Source: Cyanobium sp. NIES-981
GTDB taxonomy: Bacteria > Cyanobacteriota > Cyanobacteriia > PCC-6307 > Cyanobiaceae
Length of the DNA: 54,209 bases
NCBI GenBank assembly: GCA_945877595.1
Contig: CAMDVN010000010.1
Span: forward strand, 1 to 54,209
Direction: 5' to 3'
In this document: positions 26,026-33,756 of the stretch, piece after piece
Layout: every line of letters begins with the position of its first letter
Position numbering within the stretch: the first letter of the stretch is position 1
Position numbers and translations under genes: made by a program
Notes under the pieces: generated by a model
Databases searched by the model: none
Seen by the model: only the letters and a program-made list of their open reading frames with translations
What the model was told of the DNA's origin: nothing

Positions 26026-26120
26026 CTCAACACCATCCCAACACCGCACGAAACCACCGACCTGGTGATTGTTGTACAGAAACGATCCGGAACCGCTGCG
26101 CGAGGGCGCATCCCACGCCC

Positions 26121-26915
26121 TTAGCCCAGCTCTCGGCTGCGCTCGGCGGCGGCAACCACCGCCTCGATCAGAGCTGAGCGCAGACCGGCTCGCTCAAGCT
26201 GGCGCAGACCGGCGATCGTGGTACCAGCGGGGCTGCTCACCATGTCTTTGAGCTGGGCCGGGTGCAGGTGCTGCTGATGCAAGAGCGCCGCTGTGCCAGC
26301 CAGGGTGCGGTGAGCCAAGTGCCCAGCCAGGGCACGGGGCAGGCCTGCTGCCACCGCCCCATCGGCCATGGCCTCGGCCACCAGGGCCACGAAGGCCGGG
26401 CCGCTGCTGGTGAGGGCCAAAAAGGCGTCAAGCTGGGCCTCAGGCAAAGGAACAACCTCTCCCACAGCCTCAAACAACTGAACCACCCAATCGCGCTCGG
26501 CCATTGGAACCGCCGCCGCAAACGACAACCCACTCAGGCCATGGCGCACCAGCGCCGGGGTGTTGGGCACCACCCGCACACAACGCCACTGGGGAAACAA
26601 GCTCTGCAAGCGGGCCAGGGTGACCCCAGCCAGCACGGAGATCAGCAGCCCACCAGGGGCCGCTGCCGGGGCGGCAGCGGCCACTCCATCCAGGTGCTGG
26701 GGCTTCACCGCCAGCAACACCACTGGAGCAGCCCAGGCCGCAGCCGGATCGGTCGCCACAGTGATCTGAAATCGACGGGATAGGTCGGCAACAGCAGCCT
26801 CTCGCGTCACCGCAGCCCGCACAACCTCGGGCTCGATCAGGCCGGTCTCAAGCCAGGGCTGCAGCAGGGCCTGGGCCATCCGGCCCAGGCCTACAACGCC
26901 AAGGCCGACGCTCAC
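26121..26915 (-). CDS. proC: Pyrroline-5-carboxylate reductase
   Basis: This 264-residue protein has an N-terminal Rossmann motif ([13 protein letters not shown]), [20 protein letters not shown], and the C-terminal ProC signature [27 protein letters not shown]. It performs the last step of proline synthesis. The GTG start overlaps the sepF stop (GTGA), so translation is probably coupled. The order sepF-proC after pipX-pipY is a conserved cyanobacterial neighbourhood. Confidence 0.95.
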   Translation of the reverse strand: MSVGLGVVGLGRMAQALLQPWLETGLIEPEVVRAAVTREAAVADLSRRFQITVATDPAAAWAAPVVLLAVKPQHLDGVAAAAPAAAPGGLLISVLAGVTLARLQSLFPQWRCVRVVPNTPALVRHGLSGLSFAAAVPMAERDWVVQLFEAVGEVVPLPEAQLDAFLALTSSGPAFVALVAEAMADGAVAAGLPRALAGHLAHRTLAGTAALLHQQHLHPAQLKDMVSSPAGTTIAGLRQLERAGLRSALIEAVVAAAERSRELG

Positions 26916-27469
26916 AGGCCGCCGGCCACGTCTTGGCGGCCCCAGGCGGGGCTTGGGGCCGCCTCATGGGCCTCTGCCAGGCCAGGGCTGGGCACGCTGG
27001 TGGGAGACGAGCTCTCTTCGCCACCACTGGTGGTCACGGTGACGCAGCTGGGGGCAAACAAAAAGATGCTCTCGCCCACGCGCTCCTGATGGCCGTCGAT
27101 CGCAAAGGTGCCACCGGCCACAAAATCAACAGCCCGCTGGGCCTGATCCGGCTCCATCATCGTGAGGTTCAGGATCACGGTCTTGCGCTCCCGCAGGGCT
27201 TGGATGGCACGGGGCATCTCATCAAAACTGCGGGGCTCCATCAGGGCCACCTCGGCAACGGCGGTGGAGAGACCGGGCATGCCGATCACATTGGTGCCGG
27301 CAAAGGGGTCGTCGCTGGCGAAATCGGTGCTCAGCGCCAGGGCGCTGCTGCGGGGTGCTGGGGTCGGATCGGGCAGTGCTCCGCCGTCGTAATCGAGCTC
27401 GTCGTCGTAGTCACCGTCGAGGTAGTCATCTCCTGAGACGACGGCGCGAAGGCGGGAGAACAACGACAC
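26912..27469 (-). CDS. sepF: Cell division protein SepF
   Basis: This ~185-residue protein has an N-terminal amphipathic membrane-binding helix ([12 protein letters not shown]), an acidic linker ([15 protein letters not shown]) and the C-terminal SepF domain with [20 protein letters not shown] and [19 protein letters not shown]. It binds FtsZ and tethers it to the membrane. I chose GTG 27469 because the helix begins there; the frame is open to a GTG at 27496. Confidence 0.92.
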   Translation of the reverse strand: MSLFSRLRAVVSGDDYLDGDYDDELDYDGGALPDPTPAPRSSALALSTDFASDDPFAGTNVIGMPGLSTAVAEVALMEPRSFDEMPRAIQALRERKTVILNLTMMEPDQAQRAVDFVAGGTFAIDGHQERVGESIFLFAPSCVTVTTSGGEESSSPTSVPSPGLAEAHEAAPSPAWGRQDVAGGL

Positions 27470-27562
27470 AAAGACAACCGCAAGGGGACGTGACACCTTA
27501 GATAGCGCCCCGCGCTTGCCCAGGCAAGCCGCAAATCAACCAATTGGAGCAGATTTGACGCG

Positions 27563-28291
27563 TCAACCAGCAGGCTGGGGCCGCGGCCCAAACAGCCCGC
27601 TGCCAATGCGCACCCAGGTGCTGCCCGCTGCCGCAGCCTGCTGCCAGTCGCCACTCATGCCCATCGAGCACTCGGCCAGGCCCAGCTTGGCGACCAGGGC
27701 GGCACATTCATCAAAGACCTCGGAGCGCTCACGGTCCGGCAGCTCGAGGGGGGTGATCGTCATCAGGCCCACCACCTGCAGCGGCTCCAGCTGGAGCAAC
27801 TGGGGCCACAGCTCACGCAGCTCCGCCGGCTCCAATCCGGTCTTGGTCGGATCGGGACGAAACTTGACCTGAATCAGAACCCTGGGGCTCAGGTCCTCTT
27901 CTGCCGCAATCCGCTGCAGGCGGAGGGCCAGATCCAGGCTGTCGAGCGAATGAATCGTGCCGAAGGCCCGCAGCACGGCGCGGGCCTTGTTGGGCTGGAG
28001 ACGGCCAATGAAGTGCCAATCGAGGGGATCCAGATCGGCGAGCTCCGCCTGCTTGGCCACTGCCTCCTGCAGGCGGCTTTCGCCGAAACTGCACTGGCCT
28101 AGACCTACCGCCTCACGGATCCTTGCTGCCGGCTGGCCCTTGCTCACCGCCAGCAAACGGGTGCCAGGAGGAAGGGCCGTCCGAATCGCGGCCAGCCGGG
28201 TGGCCAGATCAACGGGCTTTCCGCCTTCAACAGGCCTTTCGCCATCAACAGGCTTTCCGCCATCAACAGGCTTTCCGCCATCAACAGCCAT
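27563..28291 (-). CDS. pipY: PLP homeostasis protein PipY (YggS family)
   Basis: This 242-residue protein is a fold-type III PLP-binding protein with no separate domain. It has RLLAVSKGQPAARIREA (PLP lysine in VSK), WHFIGRLQPNK, and the C-terminal MGMSGDWQQA and TWVRIGSGLFG. It keeps free PLP and amino-acid/keto-acid pools balanced. The N terminus has four hexapeptide repeats (VDGGKP type) from an 18-bp tandem repeat; the family normally starts at LATRL. It starts 11 nt after the pipX stop, as in other cyanobacteria. Confidence 0.94.
   Translation of the reverse strand: MAVDGGKPVDGGKPVDGERPVEGGKPVDLATRLAAIRTALPPGTRLLAVSKGQPAARIREAVGLGQCSFGESRLQEAVAKQAELADLDPLDWHFIGRLQPNKARAVLRAFGTIHSLDSLDLALRLQRIAAEEDLSPRVLIQVKFRPDPTKTGLEPAELRELWPQLLQLEPLQVVGLMTITPLELPDRERSEVFDECAALVAKLGLAECSMGMSGDWQQAAAAGSTWVRIGSGLFGPRPQPAG
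28211..28282. repeat. Four 18-bp tandem units at the 5' end of pipY
   Basis: Units 28211-28228, 28229-28246, 28247-28264 and 28265-28282 share the pattern AACAGGCTTTCCGCCATC; the last two are identical and the first two diverged by a few bases. They encode VDGGKP, VDGGKP, VDGERP and VEGGKP directly after the start codon region. Confidence 0.95.
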
Positions 28292-28302
28292 GGCCAGAGC
28301 AC

Positions 28303-28605
28303 TCAGATGAAGGTCTGGTCAAACAATTGGCGCCAATGGGCATGAATCTCAGGGCCCTCACGCCGGGCGCGAGCCAGGTTTTGCTCGGCAAAGTGACGGG
28401 CATCCATCAAGGGAACAACCTCAAAAGAGGCCCCTCGCTGGTGGAGCGTCACCACAAAAAAGATGCGCTGGGCATAGAGCGTGGCGTACAAATCCCTTGA
28501 CTCCGCTACCGGAGCCACCCGGTAAAGCATCCCGAAGGTGGGGTGATTGAGATAACGCTCTGCGCTCAAATCATTGCGCTTGGTCGCGCCGGCTACTGCA
28601 GCCAT
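28303..28605 (-). CDS. pipX: NtcA co-activator PipX
   Basis: This 100-residue protein has the PipX Tudor-like domain (ERYLNHPTFGMLYRV, LYATLYAQRIFFVVT) followed by C-terminal helices. PipX binds either PII (GlnB) or the transcription factor NtcA, depending on 2-oxoglutarate, to control nitrogen genes. The ATG overlaps the stop of the EcfT gene by one base (TAATG), and pipY follows 11 nt later. This operon pairing is typical for cyanobacteria. Confidence 0.95.
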   Translation of the reverse strand: MAAVAGATKRNDLSAERYLNHPTFGMLYRVAPVAESRDLYATLYAQRIFFVVTLHQRGASFEVVPLMDARHFAEQNLARARREGPEIHAHWRQLFDQTFI

Positions 28606-29528
28606 TAAAGATCACCGACTTTCCAGCGCATCACACCCAGGACCAGCAAGCCCAACAAGGCCAGGCCATTCAGGCGTCCTCCGGCTTTGGCGGGCTGATG
28701 CAAATGCTCGGGGGGCATCCACTGGCCGCCACGGGCGAGCAGGGCTTCTGCCCCCTGCTCAGCTCGCAGCAGCACATTGGCCAGCAACCGCTCCCCCACC
28801 GCCAGCACCAGGCCCAGGCCGCCTTTCCAGCCCAACCCCTTGAACTGGATAGCCCGGGTGGCCACAGCGCGCACCAGGTTCTGGAGTTCCTCCTGCACCA
28901 GCGGCAGAAAGCGCAGCGAGAGCAACAGGGTGAAGCCAAGCCGCTGCACCGGCCAACCCAACCGTCCCAGGGGAGCCATGGCCCAGCTGATCGCCCACAC
29001 CAACTGCTCGGGGGCAGTACTGAGCAGCAGCAAGTTGGCGCTGTGCACCAGGGTGAACAACAACGTGGCGCCGTTGATGCCGAGCTCGGCTGAGCGGCGG
29101 GTCACCACCACCGGCCCAACGCGAAGCACCACCCAGGGCAGGCCGGCTCGCTCGGCCGGCGGCAGCTGGGGCGCCGTGCTCTCGAGCCGTAGCTCGGTGG
29201 GGGGGCGCTGCAGCGGAGCGGGCGGCAGAGCCCCAGTCGGCAGCGCCGCGGCCAACAGCCCCACCGCCAAGGCCAGCGCCGCCAGCAGCACCACACTGCG
29301 GCGCCAGAGGCGCGCCGGCAAACCGCTCAACGCCGTGATCAGCAGCAGCAGGCCCACCAGGGCCAGGCGCCAGATCGCCCCCGCCAAGATCGGCGTCACC
29401 AAAAAGGCGACGCTCCAGGCCAGCTTCAGACGCGGATCCAGCCGCCGCAGCCAGCTGGCCACAGGGCGCCCATCGGGGGCACGATCATCAACGTATTGAC
29501 CGATCGGAAGTTGACGCAGCCAGTCCAT
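28605..29528 (-). CDS. ecfT: Energy-coupling factor transporter transmembrane protein EcfT/CbiQ
   Basis: This 307-residue membrane protein of the CbiQ/EcfT family has hydrophobic helices at the N terminus (LAWSVAFLVTPILAGAIW, LALVGLLLLI, VLLAALALAVGLLAAALP). The signature lies in a long cytoplasmic stretch: SLRFLPLVQEELQNLVRAVATRA and the following second Ala-Arg-type motif. EcfT couples ECF ATPases to vitamin- or metal-binding S components, neither of which lies here. A ~65-residue periplasmic-like insert separates helices 3 and 4. In picocyanobacteria it lies between der and pipX. Confidence 0.88.
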   Translation of the reverse strand: MDWLRQLPIGQYVDDRAPDGRPVASWLRRLDPRLKLAWSVAFLVTPILAGAIWRLALVGLLLLITALSGLPARLWRRSVVLLAALALAVGLLAAALPTGALPPAPLQRPPTELRLESTAPQLPPAERAGLPWVVLRVGPVVVTRRSAELGINGATLLFTLVHSANLLLLSTAPEQLVWAISWAMAPLGRLGWPVQRLGFTLLLSLRFLPLVQEELQNLVRAVATRAIQFKGLGWKGGLGLVLAVGERLLANVLLRAEQGAEALLARGGQWMPPEHLHQPAKAGGRLNGLALLGLLVLGVMRWKVGDL

Positions 29529-29565
29529 TCAGAGGGGTCCCACCTGCATCTGCGCCGTGCCGACT

Positions 29566-30927
29566 TCAGCGACCCCGATTCTGCTTGGCGAGGTCGCGCT
29601 CGGCATCACGCTGCTGTTTGCCCCGCCAGAAGAGCTTGATGGGGGTGCCCTCAAAGCCCACCCCCTCGCGAATCTGCCGCTCCACATAGCGGCGGTAGGT
29701 GTCGCCGAAGAGCTTGGGATCGTTCACAAACAACGTGAAACTCGGTGGCCGCACTGCCACCTGGGTTCCGTAATAGAGCTTGCCCTGCCGGCCCCCACGG
29801 CTGGTGGGCGGTGTGCGCCAGCTGAGCGCCTCGGTGAGCACCTCGTTGACCACCGAGGTGCTCACCCGGCGGCGGTGCTGCTCCACCGCCAGCAGGGCCA
29901 AGGGGAAAATCGCCTGCACCCGCTGGCCGCTCAGGGCCGAGGTAAACAGCATCGGTGCCCAGTCGAGAAAATAGAGCTTGGCGCGCAGCTCCTTTTCCAT
30001 CGCCGGCATGGTGTGGCTGTCTTTTTCGATGGCGTCCCATTTGTTGACCACGACCACACAGGCGCGGCCGTCCTCTTCGATGCGGCCCGCCAGGCGCTGA
30101 TCCTGTTCAGTGACGCCGTCGAGGGCATCGATCACCAAGACGCACACATCACTGCGCTCAATCGCCTTGAAACTTCGGTTGATGCCAAAATATTCGGGCC
30201 CATAACTGACACTGCGGCGGCGGCGAATGCCGGCTGTGTCGAGCAGTTTCCAGGTCTTGCCCTCGCGATCGAGCGTGGTGTCGATCGTGTCGCGGGTGGT
30301 GCCGCGAATCGGGCTCACAATCGCCCGGTTCTCACCGCACACAGCGTTGAGCAGGCTCGATTTGCCCACATTGGGCCGTCCGATGATGGCCAGCTGGATC
30401 GGCTCTTCACTCTCCTCCTCTTGGGTGACCGGCAAAAACTCGATCACCTGATCGAGCAAGTCGCCCGTCCCGGCGCCATGGATCGCCGAAATCGGATGGG
30501 GCTCACCCAGTCCAAGGCGCCAAAACTCGGCCGCCATCGACAGGCCCGCATCGGGCGATTCACACTTGTTGACCGCCAGCAGCACCGGCACGGCCTGGCC
30601 CCTGAGCCATTCAGCAATCGATTGATCGGCATCGGTGCAGCCCTGCTGCCCGTCGACGATCACCAACGCAACCGTCGCCTCAGCCAGGGCAAGGTTGGCC
30701 TGCTCACGAATTTCAGGCAGAAATTCACTGTCGTCGTCGAAGACCAGACCCCCGGTATCAACCACCCGAAAGGTGCGATCCGCCCAGTACCCCTCTTGAT
30801 AGGTGCGATCACGCGTCACCCCGGGCTGGTCGTGAACGATCGCCTCCCGGCTTCGGCACAGCCGATTCACAAGAGTGGATTTGCCCACATTGGGGCGGCC
30901 AATGATGGCCACAACCGGAAGCGCCAA
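29566..30927 (-). CDS. der: Ribosome biogenesis GTPase Der (EngA)
   Basis: This 453-residue protein has two tandem Era-like G domains and a C-terminal KH-like domain. The G1 motifs are GRPNVGKST (near residue 10) and GRPNVGKSS (near 183); NKCE and NKWD are the G4 motifs; DTGG and DTAG are G3. Der is needed for 50S subunit assembly. The start codon is TTG (30927), fixed by the conserved first strand [14 protein letters not shown]. It starts the ecfT-pipX-pipY run on the minus strand. Confidence 0.96.
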   Translation of the reverse strand: MALPVVAIIGRPNVGKSTLVNRLCRSREAIVHDQPGVTRDRTYQEGYWADRTFRVVDTGGLVFDDDSEFLPEIREQANLALAEATVALVIVDGQQGCTDADQSIAEWLRGQAVPVLLAVNKCESPDAGLSMAAEFWRLGLGEPHPISAIHGAGTGDLLDQVIEFLPVTQEEESEEPIQLAIIGRPNVGKSSLLNAVCGENRAIVSPIRGTTRDTIDTTLDREGKTWKLLDTAGIRRRRSVSYGPEYFGINRSFKAIERSDVCVLVIDALDGVTEQDQRLAGRIEEDGRACVVVVNKWDAIEKDSHTMPAMEKELRAKLYFLDWAPMLFTSALSGQRVQAIFPLALLAVEQHRRRVSTSVVNEVLTEALSWRTPPTSRGGRQGKLYYGTQVAVRPPSFTLFVNDPKLFGDTYRRYVERQIREGVGFEGTPIKLFWRGKQQRDAERDLAKQNRGR

Positions 30928-30985
30928 GGCCGCTTATCTCAACAACATGTCGTGCTTCGACCCTAGCGGGGTGTCCCCTACCCCC

Positions 30986-31492
30986 TTAGCGCACCGGCAG
31001 ATCGCCGGGGTGGCCAGCCACGGGATCGGCCGGCACGGCCAACAACGGCGGCAACGGACCACTGGGGTTGAGGGGTTGACCGCGCCCGGACAGATCAGCC
31101 AGCAGCCAGTTGACGGCCGTGGCCCGACGGGTACGGCGCGGATAGAGCTCCCCGAGCGTGTATCCGGCAAAACCGAGCTGCTGCTTGAGCTGCTGCTTGA
31201 GGTCTTTCGGGATTGAGCGGGTGAGGGCCACGCTGGCGGGCCGCTCGGCAATGACCTGGGGAGCGAGGGGAAAGGACTCCCGCCAGGCCGCGCTGGTGGC
31301 CGGGCCCGCGCTCCAGGTGCCGGAGCCATCGGGCTCGTAGCCCAGGCGCGGCCAGATCAACTCACACACGAAGCGGTCACTGGTGCGATCGGCCAGCACC
31401 GCTTCCAGCAGCTGGCGGCTCAGGGGGTAGGCGGCGGGAGCGGCTTTCACAGGGAGGCAGGGGCCTGGAGCCCCACCAATGGCACGTTCCAT
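30986..31492 (-). CDS. DUF1823 family protein
   Basis: This ~168-residue protein has the DUF1823 pattern LSRQLLEAVLADRTSDRFVCELIWPRLGY and later SIPKDLKQQLKQQLGFAGYTLGELYPRRTRRATAVNWLLA. The family is confined mostly to cyanobacteria and plastid-bearing organisms; the function is unknown. I started at ATG 31492: upstream the frame runs through the pentanucleotide repeat and gives a spurious Cys/Met/Asp-rich peptide. Confidence 0.85.
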   Translation of the reverse strand: MERAIGGAPGPCLPVKAAPAAYPLSRQLLEAVLADRTSDRFVCELIWPRLGYEPDGSGTWSAGPATSAAWRESFPLAPQVIAERPASVALTRSIPKDLKQQLKQQLGFAGYTLGELYPRRTRRATAVNWLLADLSGRGQPLNPSGPLPPLLAVPADPVAGHPGDLPVR

Positions 31493-31499
31493 CCTCGAC

Positions 31500-31561
31500 G
31501 CATCGCATCGCACCCCATCGCACCGCATTGCATTGCATTGCATTGCATCGCATTGCACCCA
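31500..31561. repeat. Pentanucleotide tandem array (GCATT/GCATC)
   Basis: About 62 bp consist of 5-bp units GCATC, GCACC and GCATT (at least four consecutive GCATT), in the divergent gap between the DUF1823 gene and dus. It can sit inside the 5' leaders of both genes. Confidence 0.9.
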
Positions 31562-31776
31562 TCACGCCGCCCGCCCCAGCCCCCAGGGGGCGCCCCGAAG
31601 GCCAAACAAGGACCTGTCAAAAGCCTGGCGAAGCTGGCGATTGCGGTCTAGACCACGAGCTGGACCCCGCCCCATTCTTCGCAGGCCCCACCATCACCGC
31701 TCCAGTTACTTCTGCAGTGACTTCTGCCGTCACTTCCCCTGTCACGGCCTCCACACCAACCTTCTCAACATCGCCC

Positions 31777-32871
31777 GTGACGAGCCTCACCGCAGCCCAT
31801 GCGGCCCGCCTGGCGGCACCGCTGGAGCTGGCTGGGCGGGGCACACCGCGCACCCTGCACTGCCGGGTGTTGCAGTCGCCACTGGCGGGAGTGAGCGACC
31901 AGATCTTTCGGGGCTTGGTGCGGCGCTGGGCCCCCGACGCCCTGCTGTTCACCGAAATGGTCAACGCCACCAGCCTGGAGCTTGGCCACGGCAGGTTCAA
32001 GATCGACGCGTTGGCCGCGGAGAACGGCCCGATCGGGGTGCAGCTCTTTGACCACCGTCCGGCGGCCATGGCCGAGGCCGCCCGCCGCGCCGAAGCAGCC
32101 GGCGCCTTTCTGATCGACATCAACATGGGCTGCCCGGTGCGCAAAATCGCACGCAAAGGCGGCGGCAGCGGCCTGATTCTTCAACCCGAACTGGCGGCCC
32201 GAATTGTGGACGCCGTAGCCGCGGCCGTGACAATTCCGGTCACGGTCAAAACCCGCCTGAGCTGGTGCCACGTCGAGGTGCCGGGCGGAGCCCATGGCTT
32301 TGCCGAGGCCAGTGGCTTTGCCGAGGCCAGTGCCCAACCCGCCATCATGGCCGCCACAGCCTGGTGCCGCCAGTTGGAAGGCGCCGGTGCCCAGCTGCTC
32401 ACCCTGCATGGCCGCAGCCGGGAGCAGGGCTTCAAGGGCCGTGCCAACTGGCACGCCATCGCGGCGGTGAAGCGGGCGCTCACGATTCCACTGATCGCCA
32501 ATGGCGACATCACCAGCCCCGCCGAGGCCTTGCGGGCCCTGGAACTCACGGCGGCCGACGGCGTGATGGTGGGTCGGGGCACCATGGGTGCCCCCTGGTT
32601 GGTGGGTCAGATCGCTGCGGCCCTGGCCGGCCGCCCCGTGCCCACCACACCCGGGCCTGCGGCCAAATTGGCCCTGGCGGCTGAACAGCTCCAGGCCCTA
32701 GTGGCCGCCCGCGGTGACCACGGCCTGCTGATCGCCCGCAAGCACCTGAGCTGGACCTGCACAGGATTTACCGGCGCGCCCCAACTACGCCACGCCTTAA
32801 TGCGCGCGCCCACGCCGGCTGCGGCGCTGGCGCTACTGGCCGCGGCGCAAGAGCAGGAGCAAGCGCTCTAG
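31777..32871 (+). CDS. dus: tRNA-dihydrouridine synthase
   Basis: This flavoprotein reduces uridines in tRNA D-loops. Conserved blocks are VLQSPLAGVSDQIFR, FTEMVNA, IDINMGCPVRKIARKGGGSGL (catalytic Cys in GCP), LLTLHGRSREQGFKG, IANGDITS and DGVMVGRGTMGAPWL, an overall DusB-like pattern. I chose GTG 31777. Other GTGs exist (31717), and upstream the frame runs through a 12-bp repeat (31705-31752, VTSA-type) and then the pentamer array. An exact 18-bp duplication (32296-32331) inserts GFAEAS twice after the KTRL motif. The stop overlaps convergent cobI by 3 bp. Confidence 0.92.
   Translation: MTSLTAAHAARLAAPLELAGRGTPRTLHCRVLQSPLAGVSDQIFRGLVRRWAPDALLFTEMVNATSLELGHGRFKIDALAAENGPIGVQLFDHRPAAMAEAARRAEAAGAFLIDINMGCPVRKIARKGGGSGLILQPELAARIVDAVAAAVTIPVTVKTRLSWCHVEVPGGAHGFAEASGFAEASAQPAIMAATAWCRQLEGAGAQLLTLHGRSREQGFKGRANWHAIAAVKRALTIPLIANGDITSPAEALRALELTAADGVMVGRGTMGAPWLVGQIAAALAGRPVPTTPGPAAKLALAAEQLQALVAARGDHGLLIARKHLSWTCTGFTGAPQLRHALMRAPTPAAALALLAAAQEQEQAL
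32296..32331. repeat. Exact 18-bp tandem duplication inside dus
   Basis: GGCTTTGCCGAGGCCAGT occurs at 32296-32313 and again at 32314-32331, in frame (GFAEAS twice), in a surface loop region after the conserved KTRL strand. Confidence 0.95.
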
Positions 32872-33674
32872 GGCAGCACGGCAGGCCAGCCCTGACGAAT
32901 CAGCAACAACGAGAAATAGGGCTGCTCCTCGGCCGGCACGGCAGCGGCCGCTGCCAGCAGCTGCTCGGGCCAGCCCACCCGCTGTGCAAACAGGGCCGCA
33001 TCGAGCAGGCCCCGCGTTGCAAGCAACGGCCGCACCCAGGCCCAGCGGTGGCCCAGCTTGAGCAGGGCCAAGGTGGTCTGGGCCTCTGGAGCAGCAGCGC
33101 AGCCAGATCCCGCTGCCGCCCAGTCGAGCAGGGCCTCGAGCTCGGCGGGGCTCTCGGGAGTGGGTCGAATCAGCAGCCCTTCGCCCTGGAGCGCCAGGGG
33201 CCAGGGAATCGCAGGCGCGGCGGGCCCTCCGAGCTCTGAGGCCGCCGCCGCCGCCGCCGCCACCGAACTGATCCCTGGGATCACCCGCACCGGGCAACCC
33301 GGATGCCACGCGGCCAGGGCCAGCAACACGTAGCTGCAGCTGGCAAACAGCGACGCATCGCCTTCGCACAGCAACACCACCGCATGGCCGGCGGCCACCT
33401 CGGCCGCCAGGGCAGCGGCGGCGACACGCCAGGCGAGGCGGCGCGGCTCAGCCTCCGCCACCATTGGAAACACCAGTGGTAGCTGGCGTTGCTGGTGGCC
33501 GATCCAGGGCGCCGCGATCGTGGCGGCCATGCCGATGCCGCCCTCGCGCGCCACCGGATAGGCCACCACCGTGGCGGCCTCGATCGCCCGAACGGCCGCC
33601 ACGGTGAGCAGCTGGGGGTCACCGGGCCCCACCCCCAACAGGGTGAGGCCGGCGCAGGGCTCGGCCTGTTGCAT
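32868..33674 (-). CDS. cobI: Precorrin-2 C20-methyltransferase
   Basis: This ~268-residue SAM-dependent tetrapyrrole methyltransferase has the N-terminal LTLLGVGPGDPQLLTVAAVRAIE, YPVAREG, VLLCEGDASLFASCSYV and IPGISSVAAAAA motifs specific to CobI/CbiL. It methylates C20 in corrin synthesis, the route to (pseudo)cobalamin. I used ATG 33674, close to the motif; the frame extends upstream to 33728 with an unrelated-looking sequence. A polyalanine run from repeated GCC triplets lies near 33240-33262. Confidence 0.92.
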   Translation of the reverse strand: MQQAEPCAGLTLLGVGPGDPQLLTVAAVRAIEAATVVAYPVAREGGIGMAATIAAPWIGHQQRQLPLVFPMVAEAEPRRLAWRVAAAALAAEVAAGHAVVLLCEGDASLFASCSYVLLALAAWHPGCPVRVIPGISSVAAAAAAASELGGPAAPAIPWPLALQGEGLLIRPTPESPAELEALLDWAAAGSGCAAAPEAQTTLALLKLGHRWAWVRPLLATRGLLDAALFAQRVGWPEQLLAAAAAVPAEEQPYFSLLLIRQGWPAVLP

Positions 33675-33756
33675 GGGCTTGATGGTGTCGGATCCCGATC
33701 GGATCTTTCTACGGTGAAGCCTGCCCAAGCAGCACCGGCAGTTCCATGGTCCACCG

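Noticed and set aside
31479..32051. Alternative plus-strand frame with an ATG near the pentamer repeat
   Set aside because: It overlaps dus in another frame and is mostly Arg/Pro/His, typical of a GC-rich shadow.
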